Below are positions 1 through 13,031 of a stretch of DNA of 64,000 nt, piece by piece. The stretch is from Phallus indusiatus (lineage: Eukaryota; Basidiomycota; Agaricomycetes; Phallales; Phallaceae), in the NCBI GenBank assembly GCA_027605045.1, contig JAQFWX010000138.1, positions 27,400 through 91,399 on the forward strand, given 5' to 3'. A program made the translations under genes and the position numbers. Within the stretch, counting starts at the first letter, position 1; every line of letters starts with the position of its first letter. The notes beneath the pieces are model-generated. The model searched no databases and was not told the origin of the DNA. It saw only the letters and a list, made by a program, of their open reading frames with translations.

Positions 1-1
1 C

Positions 2-1478
2 AAATCCAAGCTTTTTTCCTGGTGGGTATTTGGAGGAGGTGTTGGTGGATTATGTGGTGCTTGGGCATTCGCCGGTACGACCTTCGTACATGCGCTATTT
101 TGAAATTGATTTTGATAATACCGGATATAGCGCAATCTGTTACTTTGCTCACTCTCTTTTTGGCAAATAAAACAAATTCTGCGCCTCTCTCGACAGCTGA
201 ATTTCTGGTTGTATACCTCATGTCCTCAATTCTTTGCACGGTCGTAGCTGGCCGCTTCAAGTTCGTGGCACTAGCACTCATTGGATTAACTGGTGGCTTC
301 GCATTTGCCATGATACTCTCCGTCGTACTCCATCCTTCTCTTGTCACCCGACAAGTATTTGCTGCATTATTCACTCCTCTTACCGCCATCATGTCGTCTC
401 TTCCTATAATTCGTACCCAACACGGTGCTCTTCGCTTCGCCTCTGCATCATGTGGAAGTTTTGGCGTAGTAATATCCATCACACTCTTGGCACGTAAATC
501 TTCATGGCAAGATATTTGGGAGCGATTATGGTTACCCTCTAGCTTGAATGGTGATTGGGGAACGGGTGTTGAACACGGATTTAGTGCCTTAGCTTGTCTG
601 TTATTGACTCTAGGCGTTGTCTCTGATTGGTTTTTACATAAAACATTCGGAGAAAATCCCGATGAGGTAATTACACTCTCTATAAAGTTATGCTCATCCC
701 TGATCCTCCAGCATAGAAGTGGAACACGTACCTCTCCAAGTATGCAAAGAGTGTTTCTAATGCTAGTGACCGTGCAGGCTTTTTTGAGCATAGCAAGGGT
801 TGGTGGGAATGGTTCTTCCAGCGTAACAGTGTTTCGGGAATCCTATCACAGTCTCCTAAAACACCAGATCCTTTTACCCCGCTTCCCAAAAAGCATAAGA
901 AGAAAGACCGCTCGAAACGTTTCAAAGTCCAGTTTCGTCCACTCGGCGACTACTCCGATTCAGATTCAGGGTCTGAATTAGACGACAGTCCTGCTCCCAA
1001 GACGCCACCCGAAATGCTTTCGCTGCCATCTCGACCGTGGCTGCACAGTCCTACTCCACTGTCTTTGTCAGGTCCCACATTATACGGTAGTGATGATGAG
1101 TTGGACAGACTGCACTCGTCGAAGAATTACGATATCAATATTGATTATGATTCGGACTCGCAGGATATAACGGATACTCGCCATCGCCCGCTACCCTCTC
1201 ACCGTGACGGACCGGGATGGAAACCAGCTTTTCTCAAAAACCAACAACCGACAGCACCTGCATCTGCACCCATTTACGGGGCAGTTCCAATGACACCCAG
1301 CCTTCTACGTGCAATTGATAGGATTAGAGTTGCTCAATCGGAGGTCTACCCTTCTACGATGCCTTCCTCATCGTCGCCGACTTTATCAACATCGCCACCT
1401 CGTGAAGTGCCACGAGAACACGACAATAAATGGCAAACTTTTTGGAACAAAGTTCACCATCAGTCCTCTCACGCGTGA
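2..1478 (+). CDS. DUF4203 (TM7S3/TM198-like) multi-pass membrane protein, 5'-truncated
   Basis: The gene enters from the left edge, so its N terminus is missing. Exons read as 2-74, 131-666 and 717-1478; both introns (75-130 and 667-716) start GT and end AG and keep one frame, giving about 456 residues. The first half is a run of hydrophobic helices with Gly-rich turns (GGGVGGLCGAWAFA at the edge, then ALIGLTGGFAFAMIL), as in the DUF4203/TMEM198 fold. The second half, from about 840, is a hydrophilic cytosolic-type tail rich in Ser, Pro and Asp that ends in HQSSHA. Fungal members of this family have this arrangement; their biochemical role is not established. The alternative frame opening at 22 with GTG is part of the same gene read through the first intron. 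I am fairly sure of the family and do not infer a specific function. Confidence 0.72.
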
Positions 1479-1715
1479 TTTTATTTCCTCATTTATCATC
1501 TATTTTTGTCCTTCACGACTTTACGACAAGTAACGATACTCACCACGATTTCCCAAGTTTACGACTTCCGCTCTGTATTGAGAAAGAAATTATCTGTATT
1601 GTTATTACGAGAAATATATTTCTCATTATAATATTGGTACATTATTAGGATTATGAAAAGAGCATGGTTTAATCGACGACGACCATTAGTAATGTTACTT
1701 AAGGTACTACTAGAT

Positions 1716-4700
1716 TTACATTTCCATCATGTCATTATCTTCTGGCTCTGCTGTGACAGGATCTTCGTTCCATAATTCTAAAAACTGAGAACATATTCAG
1801 ATGAAATTTAGTCAATATCTGATTAAGACGAACTCTAGCTGTTTGAATGTTTGCATCATCTTGGGTTCTTAGGGGCAATACGGCATAAGGCATGTTATCC
1901 CAAAGCAAAGGGATTTCTTTCCGTTTGACAACAGGTTTGTCGCCAATGGCGCTTTTCTTTCCAGGAGCCCATTTAGAGCATTTACTGTTGATTAGAATAA
2001 GCATTTGTTCAGTGATAAAAATCCCAATCCCACTCACTCTTCAGTCAAACCGTACAGGGTTTTGAGGTGTGATTTCAATATCAAAAGCAGCCCGATTGCA
2101 ATAGAACATCGAGCTAAAGCAATGGGATCGGTAGGCACCTTTCTGGTTTTAACAATAACGTCTTTGCAAAACAACCTTAGAAAATAGAACAATGTGAGAC
2201 CAACGAAAACCTTACTTTCGCCCACAGTATTTGAATCCAATATTCGATCATTGTTTTCGTGTGCATTTCCCATCTATATAAGACGAATCAACAGGAAATT
2301 CTCAGAAAGATGAAAAGTACTCACCAGATGAGACTCTGAAACATACCCTCCATCGTTTAACGTCGTAGGCGCGATGGTTTCCACCAACGCCATCCCCACC
2401 ACCGATAACACGGAAGTGAGGTGTCGGATCACTGTGAAAACCTCTTCCTGCGTTTTATAGTCAAACGCCGAGATGTTCTCTGCTATGTAACGAATGAAAT
2501 CAACATCGTCCTGTAAAAGAGATTTGTCCAAATGAAAGTTATAGAAATTATTTGACATACTTGCGTTGCCGTGAGTTCTGCTGGATCAAGATCGAACGCT
2601 CTCATCAATGTCTTCAGGAAATCTTGACGTGTTACACGCTTCTCGCGTACAAGTGTGTACCATCTATGTAGCAGCGCTGTTGGGTTTGGGCTCAAACGAT
2701 AGCCTGATAGATATGATCAATCACTTTCATCTAACACAATGAAATATACCAACCTTTGACATTTCCCGGAGTGATCTTCCTTTGATAATTGAAGGAAGCT
2801 CGTGCGCATTCGAGATGTCGGCTGTTCATTAAAGAATGATGCTTGTTGTAGAGAATGCCATGCAGACCACTACTTCTATTGCTTAAATAGGGATTGGGAC
2901 TTGTTTCCAGAGCTACAATGACAGGAAGACACTATCTCACAGATAAACAACGTGTTAACGAACTGGGCAAGCGGTATGACAAACCTGTAAAGGATGTGCG
3001 AGGCCCTGCTTGACCGTGAAGCCTAGAATGTCAACCGCGGCAGACTGCATTTGAACATTTTTCGCAGTGGCTGCTTCCAAGATTTGAGGGAGATAACGTT
3101 GAACAATAGCGGAGCTGACCCTAATTGCATTTAAGCATCCAATTCGTGGCGATGAAAACTAAAACCAACCCTGAGTCTGCAAAGCCCACGGTGTTACCCA
3201 CAAGCTCTTCTAAATTGACTTTGGTTTGCGTGGTCTTTATTTTGTCGACGGCTGCGAGCGTATTAGCAACATAACATGTGCAATATTGATCCAATAGCAC
3301 CTTTTTCGTGGGCCGATTGCTTCATTGCTTCAGTGATTAAGAAATCCTGCATGATTTTCAATAGTCGCCCTCGAGCCTCCTCTTCGGGAGAGGCAAAGAT
3401 AGCATCCATAATAGTCGCCGAAGTATTGAGAGTCATGAGTGTGGGATACGCTCGGAACAGGAAGCCTAGAATTTTTCACCAATGAGTTTGCACAAACGAT
3501 ATACACAGACAAAAATAATACCAAGACAGTCTAGGAGACGGGCTCGCACTGTAGGATCAGTGAACTTCTCATGCATGCGAAGCATGATGTTATATATATG
3601 TTCATTAATAGAATCCTAAGTTTCCCTATATGTAATAATCGACCAGTGAATGAACGAAAGACATACCTTTGAAATGGGTGCGAGATCTGTCACAGGTACT
3701 AGGTGCAAGTTTAATAAATGCTACAAAAAGGCCTACAATTACATACCTGTTCCATCAGCTCTTAACTTATCAAAATCACAATGCTCGCAAAGAAGAGCGG
3801 CTATAAAAACCTGCAAATTCATTTTTTTCTTGGTGGCAGCATCCATTGGCTGATCGGTAGGACGAGCAAGGTGCTCTCTCATACGAGCTAGTTTGTTCGG
3901 TTAGGTCAAGAAAATCAAATCAAATGACCGGGCTCAGACCATTGCAAGATTTGAGTAGGGCTATCAGAAGGTGAAAATCATGCGTAAGATGCTGGACCAC
4001 ACTACATATGCAAGCAACGCTTTCTTGTAGAGTCTAATAGCAATGAGACATAACATAATCTTCGTGTAAACGAGAAAACAACATACTGCTACCCAATTTG
4101 GACCACTAGGTTTCACTAGCATCTGTTGCAGAATAGTTTGCAACTCATGAGCGAACTTGGTGGCGGTTTTCGGCATCCCAGGTGTACAGGTCCTAAAAAT
4201 CTTCAACAAATAATCTGAGGTCAGTTGCTCCTCTGCCTATTCAGACATTAATATCATTATATTAACTGAAGGAAATGTGGGCGGACCGTAGTTGCGTTTT
4301 TCAAATACGGCAATAGGGTCGTTGCCTGAGGCGTTGAAATAATTGCTGGATGAGCTGATACAAATAGATAGATCGTCTTTATGCAGTTGACAACGGTAAA
4401 ACCGGGCAATTCTTGATCATCCACGAGGCAATCAATTAGCTCATTTCCGATCTCCATATAGCGATCATGCAATAACTGTGCGTCCTTTCCTTCCTTTTCT
4501 GCAATAACCTGTTATATGATTAGCGTGATATTCACTTGGCTATAGCAGAATACTGACTTTATGCAACAGATCTTCCAGAGGAGATTGACGATCTCGAAAT
4601 TGCGAAGAAACCCCCATTATAACAGCAACTTTGGCAAGAAGTTGAGGTTTACCACCAACGGGACTGGTATCAGATCCAGCCAACTTCTGGGGCGTCGATT

Positions 4701-7700
4701 CTCGGCCTTCGGTTGCACCAAACCATACATCTTCGATAGTTTTCATAGCCAGGTCCTATACACAGGTTATTCGATAAATGTTGGAAGTGGGATTATAACG
4801 CACCCTAACGGACTCATCCTCATCGTTCATGCGAAGAACTAGTTTGGTACATACATCGACACGTCGTTCCTGTTGAGAGGAAACCTGATAGAAGGTTCTC
4901 AACAGTTTGATAACACGTTTGCGAACTGCTAAACCGGTATCCTAATGAAAATGTTGAGATTAAATCAGAGAGAAAAGCGATCGATCTTCATACCGCAATA
5001 CGGTCGGCGATCTGCTCATAGTATTCCCCAGCAACTTCGGGTATTGATGCGACGTATTTTCCAATGAGTTCTACGGCAGCATCTCGCACCTGGGGAGAGC
5101 TGTCCAACAGATGCGCCTCAATTGCCTTGCGTACATTCGCCTACTTCTCAGTCAGTAAAAAGTGCAACAGCAGCTATTGAAAATATTTTACATGTCCTAG
5201 TATACCAGGGTCCGCTGTGACGATTTGTCCTAAAGCTCGCAGCGCTTTGGTCCTCATAAACACTGCGGTTGCATCCAAAGAGACAAGGATGACGTTGAGC
5301 ATCGCATCAAAGGCATTACTCAGACTTTGTGTTGAACCAAGCTCCTCGGATAAGCGATCGATGCGCGCGACATCCTCTTGAGACCTGAACACATTGTGAA
5401 AAGGATCGACATCTACGAAGCACATAACTTACCCAATATCGAAGACATCGTGAGCTGCCTCTTTCCATACATCTCTGAGGGCATTTTTCATAGCTTCGGC
5501 CATTTTTGAATACTCATGCTTATCACTACGGTTGCGATCATCTCCTTCCGCTGCTCGTTTCATCACAGAATTGCAATGTAATAAAGCATTGGCCAAATCA
5601 TGGCCCCAAGTTACAGCGAGAAGTTCACGAGCGCTCTACAAAAATTTGAATAAATCTTTGGATGTATGTTCTTAGCCTTACATCACAAGCTTGATCTTCA
5701 GATGCACGTTTGGAGAGATGGTTTGAGATGTCTTGATGAGTGACTATCAGCTTTTTGAGCTGAGACAAATCATTTTTGGCTATAATCTGCAAGGATCTCA
5801 GAAAGCGCGGAATAATGTAAACATTTCAATGGACAAACGCTTTCCAGCCCTTTCAATCCGTCTCGTCGTTCACTTCCTTCTGTCCTTCGGAACTTGTTGC
5901 TACTTGTAATTATTCTAGAAGCAATAATCCCAAGATGATCCAAAGCAAGCGTCTTCGCCGCATTATTGTCAGCACTATTCGCAGCTTTGTCTGATAATGA
6001 GGAAATCTAACGAGAGATAAGCTGTGATAGATTGAATGGATAAAACACGGTTCCCTACCATGTATCCACATATAATTCTGAGAAGAAGGGCAGCACCAGG
6101 CCATTCCGGCCAGTATAGGACAGTTAGCAAGTCAGATATGAGATTATCAAAGATAGCACGATATTCTGCTTCGTTGGAACTTTTCGTCACTTTCCCTTTT
6201 CCAGACCTAGTTAGGAGATATTTAGTGAAATGTAGTACCCAAAGAGCCATGTAAAGCTAACCTCTGCGTCAGAAAAAGGACAATAGTCTTTGCGGCCTTA
6301 GAAGCCGAGTCCAGCCCAGTGGTATACAGCTGAATTTCCTGATTACTTGAGGTGAGAATAAATACCCAAATGCTTGAGCTGATCTCACCTCGTGGTCTCT
6401 CTCGTTCAAGAAAGGTTCATTAAAATTATGTTGACTCGCATTTTGGCTTTCAGGTTTCATAACAAATGACTGCTGGCGACTGAGAGATACACGTTTAGCC
6501 TTTAACCGAACATCATGCACAGACGTCTGAACTAGCTGCAGCAGAAGTGCGGATACGGTATGGATAAAGCGGCCATCGCGTAGCCTGCAAAGTAGAAGGA
6601 AACTCTGAATCAAAATAATAGACTCCTCTTGAAATATATGTACCTAAATTGACCGCTCTTCTGTTTCAAATCTGGCAGCTTGATAAGGGAGGTGAGAATT
6701 TCCTCTATAATCCAAGAACGCTGATCTTCATGATTGGCGAAAATCTAGAAAAGTCAGACAATTAACGCAAAATCGCAAATGCAATACCGTACGCTTACAT
6801 TTCGGATCAAACTTAATGCTTCTAATCTAAGGGCTCTCATTGCACCTCTTCCACCCAGCGTATTCAATACCACACTACTCCCAGTATCTCCTTTCTTGCT
6901 TCGACTTTCGACACCCGGATCTACGACAAAAAAGGGACCAATAGCAATATACACAGCTTGAATGACAATCGAGTCCGACATAGCGACTTCGGACCCAATC
7001 AAAGCATTGATCCTTGGAAAGACAGCCGTGATGGCTTGAAACGTGTTTCTGATCGAATCTCTATAGAATTGGCAAGAGGGATTGTTCGACTTTGCAACAT
7101 GCAGGAGAAGGGGCGAGTAGCTCATATGAATATCTCCAACTATCCCGGAAGAGACTTCTACGAATGGATATATCACTTTTACTAGTTGATTCTTCACGGC
7201 AGATAGGCACGAGGTAATCAGTTCCTCAGAATAGAGCTGCAGGGAATTTAGTTGGGTACGACACAAGGTCAGCTTTTCATACCTGTTTGGGGAGCTTATC
7301 AGCCGCTAGAAAAGCAATGCAGCAGTCAGCGGCGAGCACACTCTCCAATGCTATTTCAAGAAGCTTCTCCATCTTTTGAAGGTTATCTTCTGTCAAAACA
7401 TCTTCATGCCCTTCGTCCTCTGCGTTCTCCATTTCACCATAAATTGGCTCTGATCCTTCCTTATCTTTGCCTTTGGCTGATTTACCTTTGGCGTTTTTGG
7501 GGGTTTTCGGTTTCTTGTCACCGTTAATCAGCGGAACGTGTCCGAAAGGATCCACAGCTTCTCCTGCCTTTACGCTTCGTTCCAGGATCTTCAAGATTCT
7601 GTTAAGAGTCCCTGTCTCCACCTCAGCTAAACCACCGGCTATCTTCCGAGGCGCATCTCGAGACAAGCGTACACGCTTACGAGGTCTCGCCACCTGAGAA

Positions 7701-9228
7701 ACCAATTTGATCAACTTTCGTATAATTGAAACGGCAAGATAAGGATGTGCGGCCTCTGCAGTATGGATAGAGAACCACTCGTGAGGAATGGAAGAAACGC
7801 TCGTAGAAATGTCCGCTGGAAGCGAATCTTCATTTTCAAAAATATCATCAATAAACGCAGTTAACTTTTCCAGGGGAACTAATGCAGTCAAAGGTGGGCC
7901 AAAATCACTTGACTTTAAGAAAGGAGTGAATACCTCGATCATCCCTATCGCCGGTTCGCTTCCCACTGCTCTTGCTTACACTCCTTTTAACTGAATCTTC
8001 TTCGTCCCACTCGCTATCAGGCGGACTAAAACCCCCAAGATCTTTAGTTGAAGGAGCTGATTTGGAGCGACCTGAAGTACTTGGAGTGGAGAATCCTTTC
8101 GGCGGTGGAGGGACTTCAACACCCCAAAAAAGTTTCTTAGGCCTAATTGTGCCCCCAGGTGTAATTTGATCGGAAGATGAGGATGTTTGAGAAGATTGTC
8201 GCGAGATGGTGATGGACAGACTGCTAGAACCACTACGCTTGAGAGTGGGAGATACCAGAGGGACCGGTTTTCTTTTGCGAGGGGTGATGGAGTCGGACTC
8301 GCTGGGGAGAAAAGCAAGAGGATCTGGACTTGACGTTATGGGGGTGTTTGGTAGCTTCTTAGGTAAAGTAGACGGCACAATCGTTTCCACAAAGGGACGT
8401 TGAATAGCTAATGGGTCCGGACTCGATAACGTAGAATCCGGGCCTGAAGGTTTGATAGGCGTTTTGAATTCGGGTACTGGTTGTGGAGGTGGCGTTGAGG
8501 ATCTGACTTTGGCATGTGAGATAAGAGGTGGAGGTTGGTGTATAGGGGCAATGGGTTTGTTATGCTGGTACGTAGAAGATGAGGTGGAATGAGGTTTATG
8601 TGGATCACCAAGAGCCATGGCAATCGACGAAGACGACTGATTAATTGGAAGCCGTATATGGGAGCTCGAAGCTGAGTTTGACGAATAGGATGACATGTTC
8701 CAGGGATTTGAGGAAGGAGGGGGAAATGGTCTGCTCAGTGAGCGTTGTAAGCGCATACATACGTTTTGTGAAAGAAAACGCAATCACACTCGCCTGCTAG
8801 TTGGGAGAATGTCCATATGCGCGTTTTGCATTGGGTCCCAAGATTGACCTGTTATGCCAGAGTAGGTCATTGTCTTGGGAGTGTCGTCGGGGTATTCTGA
8901 ATAAGGAGGTGGGTTCACAAGAGGCTGCGATTGGTAATGTTGGTCTTGAAGATAAGATGACACAGGTGCGGTCATCGTCACTGTTTCTATGCGCCTTGTT
9001 ACTAGATGTACATTCTATCAGCGATGAACAAAAAGAATGAAAGGGCAATCTACCATTCACCGAAGCCGTCGGGAACGAATATTCGGGGAAACCTGTTTGA
9101 AGATCGGGTAGTGGCGGATTAAACGACTGATTTTCAAGCGCATATGATCGATTTGCCTGATTAAAATACGCGTTTTGCTGAGATTCTTGTTGCTGTCGAT
9201 GTTGTCTGTGATACCAAGCACGGTCCAT
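1716..9228 (-). CDS. scc2: Scc2/Mis4/NIPBL-type cohesin loader (adherin)
   Basis: A 7.5 kb gene with many short introns. The protein would load cohesin (which contains Smc1) onto chromatin. The N-terminal third (9228 to about 7970) is low-complexity Ser/Pro/Thr-rich and Gln-rich, as usual for Scc2. From about 7960 downward the helical HEAT part follows, with family-like stretches: [20 protein letters not shown] near 7230, [19 protein letters not shown] near 6130 and [18 protein letters not shown] near 5240. The C terminus reads [16 protein letters not shown] (about 1960), then after an intron (1785-1833) [18 protein letters not shown], stop at 1716-1718. Start: the first ATG in the open N-terminal frame is 9226-9228. 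Intron 9002-9053 is ordinary; the next, 8731-8793, has a GC donor. Not every internal junction was fixed; the one near 7930-7975 has two options. In Coprinopsis the homologue is known as rad9. Confidence 0.88.
8731..8793 (-). other. GC-AG intron in scc2
   Basis: On the minus strand the exon ends ...AG and the intron begins GCGAGT and ends GAGCAG. The upstream frame closes with TGA inside this stretch and the downstream frame is open for almost 300 codons. Joining 8794 to 8730 (phase 2) links them in frame. A nearby GT (GTGTGA) gives the wrong frame. A GC donor is therefore required unless a more distant junction was missed. Confidence 0.7.
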
Positions 9229-9787
9229 CGCTGCGAGCAACTTGCAATTTGGCTCTTTATAGAGCGCGGCGTGCGCATTGCGGAGTTTAAATTCTTCTGT
9301 CCGAAATCACGTTGTAGGGTGACGTCTGCCCGCTCTGTCAGTGTCCGACTCCGTTTTCGAGTATCTAATACATACTTTTCTTTCCCGTATACTACATTTT
9401 GGCTAACAGCCTTTTACTCTTTGTGATTTAGTCTGCGTATGCTTTTTGCGATGAATATTTTCCAATTTGGAATTGACAAGCTCATGAATTCAATTGTTGA
9501 GACACAACGGCAATAACTCCTTTCTGGTAGGTCTCTCAGACTAGTCCTGACGTTTTATGTTTTGTCTAATGATTTCGTTTTCCGTATACTCATAGCTGGT
9601 TCGTCGTCAAACATCCTGTGGCCTGTCTCTAGTTTAGGGGGTGATCAAGTTTGCCACAAATGTCTGCAGCCTTAGGGGGCAGGCAGCTTCGCATTTTGGC
9701 TCCCGCCACTACCACTGGTCTACACCAAAAAAAGACGATAGTGCCATCCCGGCTGTATTTGGCGATCGCTGGTCACTCTGTGCTCAA
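9229..9787. promoter_or_regulatory. Intergenic region between divergent scc2 and F-box genes
   Basis: About 560 bp separate the two outward-facing start codons, so both promoters must lie here. No clear TATA box or known operator was identified. Open frames crossing it look like chance reads. Confidence 0.4.
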
Positions 9788-11373
9788 ATGAACACCCAAA
9801 ACCTGTTGCATGATCTAATCGACGGGGTCCGGTTACAAGAAGACTCAAACGAACCCTCGGGAGGTGGTACTCATAAACGGCTTGTAGGAAATACATCACT
9901 TCTTGACGGTACGTATGTTTATCTCGCTCGCTTAGCGTTTCACTTAGCATACCTATTCCAGTTCCTCCCATTCAGCGTCTTCCCACTGAATTGCTGATCT
10001 CAATATTTCTTGAGTGCCTACGTTGTACAGATTCCATAAACAAACATAAGACGACGCCAATTACATTGAAAAAAGTTTGCCGTTTATGGGAAAGTATCAT
10101 CTGTGACTTACCAAATGCCTGGAAAAACCTGAAGTTGCATCAATATTCTTTCGCGGATCTAGAAGACGTCTTGGATAATCACTTTCGCTATCGGGGTCAG
10201 CATCGACTAAAGGTGGACATTTCTATCTACAACAACATTGAGCACAACTATCCTACCAAGCAAATGAAATCTCTTGAGACTATTAGAGATAATTTCAAAT
10301 ATTTTGAAGCAATCGCGGGACATATCAACCCGACAGTGCTTCACGAGCTCTTCGGCAGGGAATATGACTACGATATGGCAACTTTACGCACTCTGGATTT
10401 GGAAATCTCACCATGGAACTTCAACGTCAAGGCCCCGTTTCTCTGCTCGACTAGCTTTCGGTTAGACAATGTAGAAACTTTGAAGCTGTTTAACCTCGGA
10501 TACTTGTTGTACAGTTCAAACCTCAAAAGCTCCCTTGATTGTCTACGCCTCCTTTCCTTAGATGGCGATCACTCGGATTACTTGCTGGATCATTCTATGG
10601 TACTCACAATTCTCTCGGTGGCGTGCAATCTTCAAGAATTTTCCTGGACCCCTAGCCGAGATTTTGGTGAAAGTCTTCTTGAGGTACCAACCAAACTGCC
10701 CAAGCTAACAAAGCTTCAAATCAACCTGCAATCATTTTCTGCTGATATCATTCCTATAATGACTGCGTTAGAAATACCTCATCTAACTGAGTTTCATATC
10801 GAGGGCTACGACCATCCAATGACGGACGACTATATGTGTCAAACGCTGATATGTTTTGTCTCAGCTCGTGGAAGCTGCATCCAGAGTTTGACTATGAACA
10901 ATCTTCCCATAAACTCGGAGATATGGGAACGGCATGCACAGCATATGCCTAACTTGAAAAGCCTTCAGGTCGAAGGAGAACTCGGGAACAGATTTCTTCA
11001 GTGCTTAACCGACACCTCGACTTACATCAAACTCTCCAAGTTGGAATGTTTAACAATATCTAGACGCGTCTTTAGTAGCGAGGAAGTGGAGCTGCTCCTG
11101 AAGTTTGCGAAAAGTCGGAAGGACGTGAAGAGGAACTGTGCTCAATTGAAGACGATGCTTATTAATTGCGCATGGGATAGCTCAAGCTACGATGAATTCC
11201 AAAACCGAGCGAGCGAACATATAAATCTCGACTGGCAGGTGAATCTGTTTCATTCGGCACCGCAAACCAGGACAGCGTTAGGTAAGTTAACTTGAATGAA
11301 TTTCGAGGAAAGGAATTCAACTCTGTAACTTTTAGATATACAGTTTGATCACCTCAGCGCAGAAAACTTCTAG
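9788..11373 (+). CDS. F-box protein with leucine-rich-like C-terminal region
   Basis: Exons 9788-9912, 9948-11281 and 11336-11373 add to 1497 nt (498 aa). After a short N terminus comes an F-box, with IQRLPTELLISIFLECL followed by LKKVCRLWESIICDLPNAWK: the LP-E-L--IF and the later V-C--W that bind Skp1. The rest (about 350 residues) has irregular Leu-rich repeats such as LTKLQINLQSFS and LSKLECLTISRRVF, the usual substrate-binding part. This predicts an SCF ubiquitin ligase adaptor; the target cannot be told. Agaricomycetes carry large F-box families of this kind. The first intron (9913-9947, donor GTATGT) is only 35 nt, so the N-terminal exon is less certain. The last intron (11282-11335) has a perfect GTAAGT donor and adds a short tail ending in SAENF. 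Confidence 0.75.
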
Positions 11374-12365
11374 GTGCTTCTAAAGCCACAGCTGTCGTGC
11401 ACGCCGATAGTACTTCACAGCTCCGCTTTCTCGGTATTCTAATCAGATATGGGGTCTAAAAACTCGCATATGGCCACGAGAATGAGACAATGTCTCCGAG
11501 GATCATCTCCAATCCGTTTCTACCCCTGTACTGGGCCGAACACGTTACCTTACTCGATGGCTAACTCCAATTGTTGGCGAGGCAGCCAGAATAGACAAGA
11601 CAGCTTCTATGAGACTAAAACGTCTCAAGCTCCCTGCACACGCTGAAAGTCGGATACTCGTCTCGCACAACCTTATGTTCACCATATTACTTGTTCGGAT
11701 TCAAGCAAAATGAGTAACTATATCTCGTCTTGCACATCTCGATTCTCAACATAGAAGACTATTTCGAAAAGTCTTAATGTCCGTATAAAACAGTCGGTGT
11801 TTCTACTGGTACCACGAACGGCAATCAACCTAGATCATTAGCGTGATAAGAAAGGCTCACTTATCAGTCACTTTCGTCCTAAGTCATGGGCCCGATATGG
11901 CTTTCGCTCGTTTCTCAAGCAAGGTGTTTTTGGTAAATGGGATGATAAGAAGTTTGGTATGGATTGCCATTTCGAGGGAGGCTGATAAGCCAAAAACAGA
12001 TTTGTTGGGGCCAGATTCCGGATCGCTAGCCTCGCCCGGTTTGTCACGCCTCGTTTCATGATCGGTGTTGCTTCAAAAACATGTACACAAGAATCATTTT
12101 TTTTCGACTATGACGATCACTGATTATCACAAAAGATTTGAGCATTCATGTATTCAGAAGTGTTTATGCCTACCTTGAAAATTTATTGTTTTCACAATCG
12201 GATTCTTAGCCGATTCTTCCAAATGGCCGTGGATTAGCTGCAGCCATACTTTTTACTGTGGAAGATGTATATCCTTGAAACATAGTCGCTCTTCCTCGAT
12301 AACCTGAATTTGCGATAGAGGGCTAGGCGGTCTGTTCCCTAGATAAGTGTAATGTTGAAATATGT
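11374..12365. other. Gene-poor stretch, possibly old decayed coding DNA
   Basis: No gene can be supported. Short frames such as 11449-11646 (+) and 11868-12059 (-) have no recognisable composition or partner exons. The stretch follows an F-box gene and could contain eroded relatives of it, but no motif could be aligned with confidence. Confidence 0.35.
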
Positions 12366-12834
12366 TCAAGCGAGTAACCCTATTACAAACTCCTCCTTCG
12401 TCGAAGCATTCTTCATCCATCTTGGCTTTTCGCCTATTATCTTGATCAGCTCCTCTATCGTTTCTTGATCTGCCAAAAGTACCTCCTCGAGCACGTGCAG
12501 CCGATGGGCACAACGTTGACCGTCGTCTTCCTAGGTAAATGTTCATCCCTGACTTTTGCAAAATTCGTCAGCTTCGCACAAAATCGCATTGATGCCTTTG
12601 AACTTAAAGAACAGCTCGAGACGGCTGCAAAGTATCCCCGGAGTATGAATTATGAGTAGGAAGTTTCGAGCGAGAGTTTGAGGAGACTGAACGCAGCATT
12701 TTTTTGTTAACTGGCCATCCGAAGTGATAATACTGATTAATTTCTTTCTAATCAGCGGGGGGTGCTCCGTAGTGAGCGAGCGCCCGTTTAGGTTGAGGAT
12801 GAGAGTTGGGTTTGGTAGAAGATTTGGTGGACAT
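12366..12834 (-). pseudogene. Decayed copy of the orphan gene at 36916-37419
   Basis: Reading from ATG 12832-12834, the sequence aligns along its whole length with the intact orphan gene 24 kb away. Shared pieces are PKRALAHYGAPPA, YYHFGWPV, CSRLELFFKFKGINAILC, DEFCKSQG, GCTCSRRYFW and IIGEKPRWMKNAS. It carries at least four kinds of lesion. There is an in-frame TAG where the intact copy has Trp, a frame change between the HNSY and CSRLEL segments, TGA in place of a CGA Arg codon after KSQG, and a net 7-nt loss after YFW. The original stop (GLLA then TGA) is still recognisable at 12366-12368. It cannot make the full protein. Confidence 0.85.
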
Positions 12835-13031
12835 TGTAAACAGAGCAGCACAACGCCAGTACTTCTAAGACCGCGAGCAGATCACTATTGGTACAGTATG
12901 GCGCGACAGGGCGGCACGCGTCGCGCGAATCGATCCGTCCATAAGCATCACGTGAATTTCATATTAGGAAATTCCCACAGTTACACGCACTATGTGATCG
13001 GAGTCCTCCATCGTTGTTCCGTTGACAATCG

